This document shows, in pieces, positions 55,930-63,888 of a DNA stretch of 64,000 nt (position 1 is its first letter; each line of letters starts with the position of its first letter). Origin of the DNA: an uncultured Bacteroidales bacterium (GTDB lineage: Bacteria; Bacteroidota; Bacteroidia; Bacteroidales; UBA932). The notes beneath the pieces were generated by a model. That model was not told where the DNA came from, ran no database searches, and saw only the letters and a program-made list of their open reading frames with translations. The position numbers were made by a program, and so were the translations under genes. Location: assembly GCA_900316525.1 (NCBI GenBank), contig ONDF01000001.1, forward strand, positions 62,001 to 126,000, in the 5' to 3' direction.

Positions 55930-57470
55930 AGATAGGGTTTCAAGATAGCGTCCTTCACTCGGGGCGTCGTCCAGGTGGGGACGGCGCGGTCCGCCCCGTC
56001 CGACAGGCACATCCAATACAGGGCGGCCATGCCGGCGTCCTTTGCCTTCTGCGAGAAATAGCCGGCGAAGCGGATCATCGCTGCGGAATCCTCGTTGGAT
56101 CCGCCGCCCCACTCGCCGATGATCACCGGCACGCCCAGCCGACGGACGATGTACTGGTCCAGGTCCGTGAACTGACGGTCGATGTCCGCCTTCTGCGCGT
56201 CGAACTTGTCGGCCTCCCAGTAGCTGTGGATCTGCACGGCGATGTGGCCGGGGGCTTCCGGAAGAACGAGCTGGGAAAGAGGGTCTTTCAAGTGCGGGTT
56301 CCAATTCCCGGCGCCGCTGCAGGCGCCGTATGTGTTCACGACCAGGTTCCGCGACGTGTTGTTGCCGCCGGTGGCGCGCACGGTCTCCACGAAGGTCCTT
56401 GCATAGTTGTTGATGCCGGCATAAGCGGCGGCCGCCACCTCCGCGTCATAGCGGTCCGGCGAAGCGAAGGTCGCGTAGCACCAGGAATCGTAGGAGTCCA
56501 GCATCTCGTTGTAGGACTCGAAAAGAAGTTTGTCCCCGTAGTCCCTGAAGGTCTCGGCGATTTGCTGCCAAAGCGCGGCGTAGCGGTCTTTCGCCGCATC
56601 GAACTTGTCCGCCACCAGCCAGGCGGCGCCGTTCTTTTTCTCGCCGTGGTCCCCCGTGTCGTGATGGACATTGAGGATGCAGTACATTCCTTCGTCGAGG
56701 ACGTAACCGACGACTTCCCGGACGCGGGCCATCCAGGCGGGATCCACGCGGTAGTCCGTGGATTCCAGCCATTTGTCCATGTTCCAGCGGCCTCCATTCA
56801 CCTCCAGCGTGCCCATATGCGGGTACCAGGTGACAGGGACCCGGATGGCGTTGAAGCCTGCTTCCTTGAACATATGGATGAGCGCCCGGGTGGTGACGGG
56901 CTGGCCCCAGCCGGTCTCATAGGCGGTCGGCGTCCGGTCGGAATAGGCCTCGAACCACATATTGGTGACATCCCCGCTGTTGGTATCGAGCGTGTTTCCG
57001 AGGTTCCATCCGGCGCCCATATTCTTCACGGCGGAAGCGGCCGATTCCCAGCTTCCCGGATCCGGCGCCGGGTCCGGCTCCTTCGTCGAGAAACGGAAGG
57101 TGATGGCCGGGGACGCTTTCTGGTCCTGCTTGAACCCCCGGGCCGTCCCGGCCGGCAGGGTGACTGTATACTGCCTGCCCCGCGCCAGGCCCGATACGAC
57201 GACGGTCAGCGCCGCGCCCGCAGGGCTGGCTTTTTCGATGAAAGCGCCCCCGTCCACCGAGACGCCGGCCAGGCTGGCGGACGTGCAAAGGATGTTCTGG
57301 TCGAAAGTGAAGACAACGGACAGGGAAGAGCCTTCGATACCGCCCGTGCCGTCAGGCGGGGAGATGGAGACCAGCGCAGGGCCGGGCGTCTCCAACGGCT
57401 CCGGTTGCACAGGCTCTCCGCAGGAGAAGGCCAGGAGGGCGAGGGCAAGAATAATCAGGGCGTTCTTCAT
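55926..57470 (-). CDS. GH5 family endo-glycanase lipoprotein with N-terminal Big_5-like domain
   Basis: A 514-residue lipoprotein (lipobox LAFSC). An SbsA/Big_5-type Ig domain at about residues 30-135 (ISPPDGTGGIEGSSLSVVF, ITFRFSTK) is followed by a GH5 barrel: GAGWNLGNTLDT, GFNAIRVPVTWYPHMG, LNVHHDTG, acid/base Glu322 in FESYNEMLDS, HSYWEADKFD, nucleophile Glu453 in IIGEWGGG. It is similar to the GH5 subgroup that cuts glucan, xyloglucan or mannan. First gene of the satellite operon. A TAnnTTTG box ends five bases before ATG 57470, so earlier in-frame starts are excluded and the mRNA may be nearly leaderless. Confidence 0.93.
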   Translation of the reverse strand: MKNALIILALALLAFSCGEPVQPEPLETPGPALVSISPPDGTGGIEGSSLSVVFTFDQNILCTSASLAGVSVDGGAFIEKASPAGAALTVVVSGLARGRQYTVTLPAGTARGFKQDQKASPAITFRFSTKEPDPAPDPGSWESAASAVKNMGAGWNLGNTLDTNSGDVTNMWFEAYSDRTPTAYETGWGQPVTTRALIHMFKEAGFNAIRVPVTWYPHMGTLEVNGGRWNMDKWLESTDYRVDPAWMARVREVVGYVLDEGMYCILNVHHDTGDHGEKKNGAAWLVADKFDAAKDRYAALWQQIAETFRDYGDKLLFESYNEMLDSYDSWCYATFASPDRYDAEVAAAAYAGINNYARTFVETVRATGGNNTSRNLVVNTYGACSGAGNWNPHLKDPLSQLVLPEAPGHIAVQIHSYWEADKFDAQKADIDRQFTDLDQYIVRRLGVPVIIGEWGGGSNEDSAAMIRFAGYFSQKAKDAGMAALYWMCLSDGADRAVPTWTTPRVKDAILKPYL

Positions 57471-57475
57471 CGGTA

Positions 57476-57507
57476 CAAATATAATAAACCTTTTACCCAC
57501 CAACAAA
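57476..57507 (-). promoter_or_regulatory. Promoter of the GH5-GH26-transporter operon
   Basis: Minus strand TTTG (57504-57507), 20-base spacer, TATATTTG (57476-57483): full consensus, same spacing as the PUL 2 promoter. The predicted start of transcription falls within a few bases of ATG 57470. Confidence 0.85.
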
Positions 57508-57526
57508 TGCAATTCCGTACAAAACC

Positions 57527-57537
57527 GATACTATTTT
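57527..57537 (-). promoter_or_regulatory. Putative shared operator, satellite operon copy
   Basis: AAAATAGTATC on the minus strand, exactly 19 bases upstream of the -33 TTTG, identical in sequence and position to the element at 51561-51571. It lies six bases from the divergent tadA -7 box. Confidence 0.65.
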
Positions 57538-57542
57538 TTCGC

Positions 57543-57550
57543 TATCTTTG
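57543..57550 (+). promoter_or_regulatory. Putative -7 box of tadA
   Basis: TATCTTTG, four bases before GTG 57555 and 31 before ATG 57582. No clear -33 box. Confidence 0.5.
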
Positions 57551-57554
57551 CAAG

Positions 57555-57995
57555 GTGGAACAACAGCAAGACGAAAGATTCATGCGGGAGGCGCTGCGGG
57601 AGGCGCAGGCCGCCCTGGCCGCCGGGGAGATCCCCATCGGCGCCGTCATCGTGTCCCGGGGCCGGGTGATCGGCCGGGGGCACAACATGACCGAGCGGCT
57701 CATCGACACCACCGCCCACGCGGAGATGGTGGCCATCACGGCCGCCACCGAGGCCATCGGCGGCAAGTACTTGACCGACTGCACTTTGTATGTCACGGTC
57801 GAGCCCTGCCCGATGTGCGCCGGCGCCCTGAACTGGGCCCAGGTGGGCCGCATCGTGTACGGGGCCATCGACCCGCGCCGCGGCTACACGCTCTTCTCCC
57901 CTTCCCTCCTCCACCCGCGCACGCAGGTCACGGCCGGCGTCCTGGGCGAGGAATGCACGGCCCTGATGCAGGATTTCTTCCGCTCGAAACGCTGA
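57555..57995 (+). CDS. tadA: tRNA-specific adenosine deaminase
   Basis: A 146-residue cytidine/adenosine deaminase-fold enzyme that makes inosine at the wobble base of tRNA-Arg(ACG). Zinc and catalytic motifs: HAEM (His ligand and catalytic Glu) and PCPMCAGAL (two Cys ligands), with RFMREALREA as the first helix and a terminal DFFRSKR. The start is uncertain. GTG 57555 restores the residues that precede the FM..AL helix in homologues but lies only four bases after the -7 box; ATG 57582 would begin inside that helix. Divergent from the GH5 operon. Confidence 0.95.
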   Translation: MEQQQDERFMREALREAQAALAAGEIPIGAVIVSRGRVIGRGHNMTERLIDTTAHAEMVAITAATEAIGGKYLTDCTLYVTVEPCPMCAGALNWAQVGRIVYGAIDPRRGYTLFSPSLLHPRTQVTAGVLGEECTALMQDFFRSKR

Positions 57996-58011
57996 TTTGA
58001 AAGGTTTTTGC

Positions 58012-58019
58012 TATCTTTG
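58012..58019 (+). promoter_or_regulatory. Putative -7 box of the small RHH-like gene
   Basis: TATCTTTG ending six bases before ATG 58026. The same octamer as in front of tadA. No matching -33 box at 20 bases. Confidence 0.45.
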
Positions 58020-58025
58020 CAACCG

Positions 58026-58256
58026 ATGGCCAGAAAACGCAAGATCCCGGGCGTGGACCCCGCCTATCTCGAGAAACAGAAAGCGTCGCTCCTCCGCAAG
58101 AACCGCTACGTCCTCTATTTCAACGACAAGGAAATGGAGGCCGTGGACGAATACTGCAGCCGTTTCAAGGTCCATGCGAAAGCGGCCCTGTTCCGCGAGG
58201 CCATCATGTCCAAAGTCCTTTCGGAGCTGGACGAGAACCATCCTACCCTTTTCTAA
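58026..58256 (+). CDS. Small conserved protein, ribbon-helix-helix-like
   Basis: A 76-residue basic, then acidic protein. A positively charged N-terminus (MARKRKIPG) is followed by RKNRYVLYFND (predicted strand) and two predicted helices (KEMEAVDEYCSRF and KAALFREAIMSKVL), the order of a ribbon-helix-helix fold; it ends DENHPTLF. May be a small DNA-binding or RNA-binding protein. The fold call is my reading of the pattern, not a confirmed family. It is one base upstream of the TSCPD gene and probably co-transcribed with it. Confidence 0.75.
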   Translation: MARKRKIPGVDPAYLEKQKASLLRKNRYVLYFNDKEMEAVDEYCSRFKVHAKAALFREAIMSKVLSELDENHPTLF

Positions 58257-58257
58257 C

Positions 58258-58551
58258 ATGCCTGAAGACATCCAGATCCTGCGCGACGTCACGGTCGACG
58301 GCGTCCGCCACATCACGGCCGTTCCCTCGGCCCTCGTCTGTTCCCGCCAGATCGACTTCGACCTCGTGGACGGAACCATCCGCAATCTCCGCTACACCGC
58401 CGGCTGCCACGGCAACCTCCAGGCGCTGGGCGCCCTGCTGGAGGGCCAGCCCGTGGAATTCGCCCTGGACCGCCTTACCGGCATCAACTGCAAGGGACGC
58501 GGCACCTCTTGCTCCGACCAGCTCACGCGCGTGCTGCGGGCGGTGCTGTAG
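58258..58551 (+). CDS. TSCPD domain-containing protein
   Basis: A 97-residue protein consisting of the small TSCPD domain, also found at the C-terminus of some ribonucleotide reductases. The sequence has YTAGCHGNLQALGALL and KGRGTSCSDQL, where TSCSDQL replaces the usual TSCPDQL. Cys residues in GCHGN, GINCKG and TSC could bind a metal. Stand-alone members have no settled function. The start ATG comes one base after the stop of the small RHH-like gene. Confidence 0.82.
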   Translation: MPEDIQILRDVTVDGVRHITAVPSALVCSRQIDFDLVDGTIRNLRYTAGCHGNLQALGALLEGQPVEFALDRLTGINCKGRGTSCSDQLTRVLRAVL

Positions 58552-58554
58552 CCG

Positions 58555-58586
58555 CTTGTCACATTTGGAAAATTATACTAACTTTG
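58555..58586 (+). promoter_or_regulatory. Promoter of tRNA-Gln
   Basis: CTTG (58555-58558, one mismatch to TTTG), 20-base spacer, TAACTTTG (58579-58586). The mature tRNA starts 11 bases later. Confidence 0.65.
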
Positions 58587-58597
58587 CACCCCGGAAT

Positions 58598-58668
58598 TGA
58601 GATGTGGTGTAATGGTAGCACTAGGGATTTTGGTTCCCTCAGTTAGAGTTCGAATCTCTACATCTCAA
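58598..58668 (+). tRNA. trnQ: tRNA-Gln (anticodon TTG)
   Basis: A 71-base cloverleaf: acceptor arms TGAGATG and CATCTCA (58598-58604 and 58661-58667) with discriminator A at 58668, D-arm with GGTA, anticodon loop TTTTGGT giving TTG, and a T-arm GAGTTCGAATCTC. The U1-A72 start is typical of tRNA-Gln. CCA is not encoded. Confidence 0.95.
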
Positions 58669-58708
58669 CGAAATAGGCAGCTGCAGGAAGCAGCTGCCTA
58701 TTTCGTTG
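58666..58708. terminator. 19-bp perfect hairpin after tRNA-Gln
   Basis: Arms 58666-58684 and 58690-58708 are perfect inverted repeats around a five-base loop. The left arm includes the last three bases of the tRNA. No long T-run follows on either strand. It lies between the tRNA and the convergent DUF3857 gene stop and probably serves both. Confidence 0.7.
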
Positions 58709-58730
58709 AAAATACGGCGCAAGCACACGT

Positions 58731-60587
58731 CTACTGACTGATCAGCACGATGCGGCCGCCGTAGGCCTTGTTGAGAGCCCGGACGAAGGTGCGGAAACTG
58801 TCGTATTCCTCGGGAGGCTCCCGGAAGGACTTGGAATGGAATTCGTGGAGGACGGTGACCTCGTCGCCTTCGACCCGGACCGCCGCCGTGAAGGAGCCCC
58901 ATTCCGCGTCCAGGGAAACTGGAGCGGGAAGGCTTTCCACCTTATATCCTTCCGGGATATGGATCCGGATCAGGCTGCGGGAGACAGCGCCGCGCTTGTG
59001 GACGAGGTCGTTCTGGCGCTTGGTGCGCTGAAGGGTGGCCCCCATCGGATAGGGATTGGCGGGGACGAAGAGGCGGGCGTTTCCGGTAGTGGCATACTGG
59101 CGCGTGTCGAAGGTATAATCGACCTGCATCCAGGGGCAGTAGTCCGGACCGTCATAGTCCCGGAAATTGTCCTTCACCCCGGTCAGGGTGACGGACTGCG
59201 GCTGGACGGTCAGGCCGGCGGTCAGCCGGGTGCGCCGGGTTTCGGGCTTCCAGTCGCGGATGAGCAGCCAGTCTTCCGTCTCGTCCAGCCAGAAGCTCCG
59301 ACGGACGGTCGCTTTCGCGGAGCCGTCGGCGGAAAGGTCGATGTCCATCTCGCATTCATCGCGGCTCAGCGTGTCGGCATAGGACGGCACCCGAACCGGG
59401 ATACCGCCTTCCGCGGTGACCAGGACGACATCGTGACCGGCCACGTCCTCGTGGCGGTACCCCAGTGGGACGGAAGGATTGGTGCACTCCAGCCAGAGGG
59501 TATCCTTCTTTTCCGGAAGCGGGACGCACAGCATCGCGTGGTTCATCTGCCCGATGCCGGAATAGCCGGGCAGGAAACGGTCGCGGTCCGTGTTCACGAG
59601 CGTGTAATCGGAAGCGACACCCACCGCCCCGAGCATCGCCTTCATATAGTTGGATAGGCCCTTGCAGTCTCCGAAACCGGAACGCTGCACCTGGCTGGCC
59701 GGGAAGGGCTTGTAGCCGCCGATACCCAGCTGGATGCTCACGTAACGCGTCTGCTCCCGGAGATAGTCATACAGTATCCGCACTTTTTCCAGGTCGGAAC
59801 CGGCGGAGGCGGTCATCTCCTTCAGCCGGGCGACGAAGTCTTCCGGCAGGTCGTCCGTCCCCTCGTTGAGCCCGTAACACCAGGCGCCTACGTCTTTCCA
59901 CGTACTCTGGTTTCCGGGGACGCCGGCAAAGACAAAATCGACGGGAGAAGCCATCACGAAGGGGACGATCTCCCGCCAGGAAGGCATCAGGGATTCCTCC
60001 GCATAGCCCTCGAACACGGGGAGATTCCATTGGTAAGTATCGACTTTTCCCGTTTCCTTCCGTACCTCTCCGGCCTTCTCCGACAGGGTGTTGATGTGCG
60101 TCCCGGACGGGACTTGCAAGGTGTAGGAGGCCTTTTCCAACTTGACCTTCTCCCCGGAAACCGGGATGAAGGAAGGGAAGGAGGCGAATCCCTTCCGGAA
60201 GGACATCGTGTACTCGTAAGTGACGGTGAAGGGGTAGGAGGCGGAGGGCTGATAGCCGTTGAAGAATCCGTCCTCGGCCAGGCCGGAGGCGATGGACACC
60301 CGCACCAGGTCGTCCTTCTTGATTTTCACGGGACTGCCGCCCTCTTTCACCACCGTTCCCTTGAAGGAAGTGATGCTGCGGAACTGGTCCGTGTATTCCT
60401 GGAAGACGGCATCCTCCAGGCCGGCATCGTTGAAGACACGGACGCTCCGGCGCACTTCCAGGCTGCCGGAAGTGGGAGATGACATCGTGAATGTTTCCAC
60501 GTCTTCCAAGACGATGGCGTTGTACTTCTCCTGGGCGGCCAGGAGACCGGCCCACAGGAGCAGAAGGACGGTCAGGCGGTATTTCAT
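58731..60587 (-). CDS. Exported DUF3857/transglutaminase-like protein (catalytic triad retained)
   Basis: A 618-residue protein with signal peptide. The N-terminal DUF3857 beta domain (about residues 25-230; RRSVRVFNDAG, YTMSFRKGFASF) precedes a transglutaminase-like core with YDYLREQTRYVSIQLGIGG, FGDCKGLSN (catalytic Cys), MNHAMLCV (His) and LWLECTNPSVPLG (acidic position). A C-terminal DUF3858-type beta region follows. Possibly a protease or cross-linking enzyme in the periplasm; function of the family is not established. Its ATG overlaps the stop of its upstream paralogue (ATGA). Confidence 0.85.
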   Translation of the reverse strand: MKYRLTVLLLLWAGLLAAQEKYNAIVLEDVETFTMSSPTSGSLEVRRSVRVFNDAGLEDAVFQEYTDQFRSITSFKGTVVKEGGSPVKIKKDDLVRVSIASGLAEDGFFNGYQPSASYPFTVTYEYTMSFRKGFASFPSFIPVSGEKVKLEKASYTLQVPSGTHINTLSEKAGEVRKETGKVDTYQWNLPVFEGYAEESLMPSWREIVPFVMASPVDFVFAGVPGNQSTWKDVGAWCYGLNEGTDDLPEDFVARLKEMTASAGSDLEKVRILYDYLREQTRYVSIQLGIGGYKPFPASQVQRSGFGDCKGLSNYMKAMLGAVGVASDYTLVNTDRDRFLPGYSGIGQMNHAMLCVPLPEKKDTLWLECTNPSVPLGYRHEDVAGHDVVLVTAEGGIPVRVPSYADTLSRDECEMDIDLSADGSAKATVRRSFWLDETEDWLLIRDWKPETRRTRLTAGLTVQPQSVTLTGVKDNFRDYDGPDYCPWMQVDYTFDTRQYATTGNARLFVPANPYPMGATLQRTKRQNDLVHKRGAVSRSLIRIHIPEGYKVESLPAPVSLDAEWGSFTAAVRVEGDEVTVLHEFHSKSFREPPEEYDSFRTFVRALNKAYGGRIVLISQ

Positions 60588-62539
60588 TGCTTCTTCAGGA
60601 CGATGGTGCTCTTCTCCAGCCCGACGGCCGTCTCCCAGAAGAGGCGGAGGTCGGCGTAATGGTCCGGGAGGACCAGCATCTGGTCCAGATTGACCCGGTA
60701 GACGACCGAGACGGTGTTCCCCACCTGCTGGGCGATGAACTGGATGCGTCCGCCGATGGTCGGGAAATTCTTTACCGTCCGCTCGGGGAGCTCTTCCACG
60801 GCATAGCCGTCCGGAATGTCCAGACGGAACGAATAGGAGAGGGACTCGGGATACGGGAAGTCCACGGGCAGTTCCCGTTCCTCCTTCCGGAAGGCCGAGG
60901 TGGAATGGAACCCGCTCAGGACGGGCCGGATATACTCCAGCCCACCCGCTTCATTCTCCCGCTCGAACGAATATTTGATCTCCACGGAGGGACCGTAGTC
61001 CTTCTGGATGTCGAATTCCGTGATCTGGATGTTCTCGTCCGACTCGATGTCTTCCAGGTAGGCATCCTCCGAGTCGAAATCGTTGTAATGCGACTTGACG
61101 GCATAGGAGTCCTCGTCCTTGGCGACGATCTGGGCGGTTCCCACCAGGGTTCCGTCCGCCTCCATCCGCATCGTCACGATCTCGGAGACGCGGGAGCGCG
61201 TCAGGTTCCGCAGGTCCACCCATTCGCCGGAGCCGTCGAACGGGATCACGCGCGCCTTCTCTACCAGGAAGAGCGGATTCAGGACATTCAGGTAACCTTC
61301 GTCACGCGCTGCATCCAGGAACCAGGACTGGCCGTCCGGGGCGGTCACGCGCAGGATAAAGGTGTCGAAGGAGCGGAGCGAGATGTGGTAGTCGATCAGC
61401 ATGCCGCTCGTGCGGCGCCGGACCATGACCGGCTCGGCGGTGTATCCCACGCTGTTCAGCGCGCTGGCCGTCAAGGCATTGATATCCACGTCGGATCCGG
61501 AGCCCCGCCGGAGGATCTCCCGCGCCTCGTCGGGAACGAGGTTGCTTTCCTTGTCCCATTTCACCTTCCCGACGACATAATTCCGGACGGCGACGATGCG
61601 TGCCTCGTCCCCTTCCACACCCGCAAGCGCGGCTTCCAGTTCCTTGGCGTCCCGGAATCGGCCCTTGCATACGTTGAAGATGTCCGACTCCTTGATGGCC
61701 TTGTCCACATCGGGCCATTTCATGCTGATGCTCTCATAGACCGACCCCGGAATGATCAGGCCGGACATGTCATAGGAAACCGCGGCGCGATACTGGTCGG
61801 GGCAGAAGGAATGGGACTCGTCAGGCAGGGCGGGCACGTCCACGGCGTCGAAGACATCCGTGTCCACCTGATAGGATACCGCGCCCGACAGATTGGCCAT
61901 GCGCTCCTTCTTCTGATAAGTGGTCGGGATGGAACCGCGCTGGGTGCGGTTGATCGTGAAATACTCCGCGTGCCCCACCTCGATGTGCGTCTGGTTGACG
62001 GGGATCGACAGCTGGATGTCGATGTCGTCGATGGCGAAGTAGCGGGGGGAGCTGAACTTGTAGGACACCTCGATGACCGAACCGACCTTCACGTTCTCGG
62101 CGGAGAAGGAGCGGCGGCGGACGTCCTCGGCGTAGACTTCGTCGAAGTCGAACTTCTTGGACATCACCGTCCGGACGACCTTCCCGTTTTCGCGGTTGTA
62201 TGTCTCCACCTTGATGCCTGAGTAGGCCTCCTTCATCCTATTGTCGCTGACATACAGGAAACTGTAGTCGCCGAATTTCTTCCCCTCCTCCTTGAGCACC
62301 TTGATGCGCTCGTGGACGGTGATTTCCTTGCTGATGTCCCCGGTGACGTTGCTGATGATCAGCTCCATCGTATATTCCCGGTACAGCATCACGGCCACCG
62401 CCGCCGTGTCGGGCTCATAGACCGTCAGGTCGATCTCGGCGTCCGAGACCTTGCCGAACTTGGGATTGACGGGAATGGTCTGGGCCGCCGCCAGGAATGA
62501 AACCGTCAAGGCGGCGAGGATGGCTACCGTCTTTTTCAT
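60584..62539 (-). CDS. Exported DUF3857/transglutaminase-like protein lacking the catalytic Cys and His
   Basis: A 651-residue paralogue of the downstream gene: signal peptide, DUF3857 domain (YTMELIISNVTGDISKEI, SYKFSSPRYFAIDDIDIQL), transglutaminase-like domain and C-terminal beta domain. Where the sibling has FGDCKGLSN, this protein has RGSGSDVDINAL with no Cys, and the MNHAML block is replaced by SFDTFIL without the aligned His. It is therefore probably non-enzymatic. Start MKKTVAIL; the frame is open four codons further to a TTG. Co-transcribed with the DJ-1 gene upstream and its paralogue downstream. Confidence 0.82.
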   Translation of the reverse strand: MKKTVAILAALTVSFLAAAQTIPVNPKFGKVSDAEIDLTVYEPDTAAVAVMLYREYTMELIISNVTGDISKEITVHERIKVLKEEGKKFGDYSFLYVSDNRMKEAYSGIKVETYNRENGKVVRTVMSKKFDFDEVYAEDVRRRSFSAENVKVGSVIEVSYKFSSPRYFAIDDIDIQLSIPVNQTHIEVGHAEYFTINRTQRGSIPTTYQKKERMANLSGAVSYQVDTDVFDAVDVPALPDESHSFCPDQYRAAVSYDMSGLIIPGSVYESISMKWPDVDKAIKESDIFNVCKGRFRDAKELEAALAGVEGDEARIVAVRNYVVGKVKWDKESNLVPDEAREILRRGSGSDVDINALTASALNSVGYTAEPVMVRRRTSGMLIDYHISLRSFDTFILRVTAPDGQSWFLDAARDEGYLNVLNPLFLVEKARVIPFDGSGEWVDLRNLTRSRVSEIVTMRMEADGTLVGTAQIVAKDEDSYAVKSHYNDFDSEDAYLEDIESDENIQITEFDIQKDYGPSVEIKYSFERENEAGGLEYIRPVLSGFHSTSAFRKEERELPVDFPYPESLSYSFRLDIPDGYAVEELPERTVKNFPTIGGRIQFIAQQVGNTVSVVYRVNLDQMLVLPDHYADLRLFWETAVGLEKSTIVLKKQ

Positions 62540-62566
62540 AATCAATATCAATAGGTTACAACCTTC

Positions 62567-63121
62567 TTACAACATCAGGCCGGCGCGCACGCGGTCGGCC
62601 GTTTCTTTTCCTTTCAGAAGTTCCACGAGGGCGAGGCCGAAGTTCACGGCATGGCCGGCGCCGCGGCCGGTGACGAGGCGGCCGTCCACGACGGCGCTCT
62701 CGGGCGTGAAGACGGCGCCTTTCGCGATCATCGGGTCCTGGAAGCCGTCGAAGCAGGTGAAGCGCTTGCCGGCGACGTCGTCCAGCTGGGCGGCGACGAG
62801 GCCGGGCGCGGCGCAGATGGCGGCCACGACGCCGCCGGCGTCGTAGCACTTGCGCATCAGCGCCATCAGGGCCTTGTCGGCCGCGAGGTTCTTGGAGCCG
62901 GGCATGCCGCCCGGGAAGATCATCACCGCGGGACAGTCGTCGTTGAAATCGTCGCGGGTGAGGTCCACGCTCACGGTGATGCCGTGGGAGCTGGTCACGA
63001 ACGGGTCCTCGTTGATGGATACGGTCTGGACATCCACTCCTCCGCGGAGGAGGACGTCGCGGGTGGCGATGGCTTCCATGTCTTCGAAGCCGTCGGCGAG
63101 GAAAATGTAAACGCCTTCCAT
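62567..63121 (-). CDS. DJ-1/PfpI family protein
   Basis: A 184-residue cytoplasmic protein of the DJ-1/ThiJ/PfpI superfamily. VYIFLADGFEDMEA supplies the conserved Glu near residue 15-18, MIFPGGMPGSKNL follows, and the nucleophile elbow AAICAAPG carries Cys103. Complete length for the family. DJ-1-like proteins act on oxidised or glycated molecules or as redox-sensitive chaperones; the exact role here cannot be told. Four bases downstream of the Zn-protease gene. Confidence 0.92.
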   Translation of the reverse strand: MEGVYIFLADGFEDMEAIATRDVLLRGGVDVQTVSINEDPFVTSSHGITVSVDLTRDDFNDDCPAVMIFPGGMPGSKNLAADKALMALMRKCYDAGGVVAAICAAPGLVAAQLDDVAGKRFTCFDGFQDPMIAKGAVFTPESAVVDGRLVTGRGAGHAVNFGLALVELLKGKETADRVRAGLML

Positions 63122-63125
63122 GGGT

Positions 63126-63800
63126 TTATCTTCTTCTGGCGATGGAAATGTAGTACAAAAGGGTGGCGAGCGAGCCGAGGGCCGCGATCACGTAGGTGTA
63201 GGCCGCCCATTTGAGGGCGTCCTGCGCCATGGGCTTGGTCTCGTAGCTCACCACGCCGGCGCTGTCCAGCCACTGGACGGCGCGGGCGCTGGCGTTGACC
63301 TCCACCGGGAGGGTGATGAAACTGAACGCCGTCGTGAGGCCGAACATGGCGATGGCGATCCACAGCAGCTGCGGGAACGCCTGGTAGAAGATGAGGCCGG
63401 CCAGCAGGACCCAGGAGATCCAGCTGTTGGTGAACGTCAGGACGGGCACCATCGCGGTGCGCAGCTTCAGGGGGCCGTAGCCCACCGCGTGCTGGACGAC
63501 GTGGCCGCATTCGTGCGCGGCGACGGCAGCCGCGGCGACGTTGCGTCCGTAGTAGACGTCGTGGCTCAGGTTCACGGTCTTGGTCTGGGGGTTGTAGTGG
63601 TCCGTCAGGGTTCCTTCGATGGAGACGATGTTCACGTCGTGGATGCCGTGGGCCTGCAGCATCCGCTGGGCCACCTCCGCGCCGCTGAGGCCCGTGGGAA
63701 CCTCGGAATACTTCTCGAAACGGCCCTTCAGCCGGGCCTGGATGATCATCGAAAGGACCATCACCGCGATCATCACGATCCAAATCATCGAACTGGTCAT
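63126..63800 (-). CDS. YugP-like membrane zinc metallopeptidase
   Basis: A 224-residue integral membrane protein. One N-terminal helix, the zinc motif HECGH (residues about 95-99, in VAAHECGHVVQHAVGY), a further pair of hydrophobic helices (about 120-170), EVNASARAV with the distal Glu, and a C-terminal helix. This matches the Zn-dependent neutral protease family 2 (YugP). Substrate unknown. First gene of a four-gene operon that ends at the hairpin after tRNA-Gln. Confidence 0.92.
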   Translation of the reverse strand: MTSSMIWIVMIAVMVLSMIIQARLKGRFEKYSEVPTGLSGAEVAQRMLQAHGIHDVNIVSIEGTLTDHYNPQTKTVNLSHDVYYGRNVAAAAVAAHECGHVVQHAVGYGPLKLRTAMVPVLTFTNSWISWVLLAGLIFYQAFPQLLWIAIAMFGLTTAFSFITLPVEVNASARAVQWLDSAGVVSYETKPMAQDALKWAAYTYVIAALGSLATLLYYISIARRR

Positions 63801-63817
63801 AGCGCGCGCTCTTTTTT

Positions 63818-63837
63818 ACAAAAATACACATTTTTGT
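63818..63837. promoter_or_regulatory. Palindromic divergent promoter region
   Basis: ACAAAAAT-ACAC-ATTTTTGT, a perfect 8-bp dyad. The minus strand reads TATTTTTG (63819-63826), a -7 box 18 bases before ATG 63800. The plus strand reads CATTTTTG, a near match. Confidence 0.5.
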
Positions 63838-63860
63838 GAGATTATGTCGGCCGTTATTGC

Positions 63861-63868
63861 TAAATTTG
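63861..63868 (+). promoter_or_regulatory. Putative -7 box of the alanine racemase gene
   Basis: TAAATTTG ending 20 bases before ATG 63889. A TTTG lies 24 bases upstream, slightly further than usual. If real, it excludes the in-frame ATG at 63844. Confidence 0.4.
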
Positions 63869-63888
63869 CCCGGCAATTGACTGAAAGC

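Noticed and set aside
57471..57512. An earlier start for the GH5 gene (frame open to 57512)
   Set aside because: The extension covers the consensus promoter and would add hydrophobic residues before a normal lipoprotein signal peptide.
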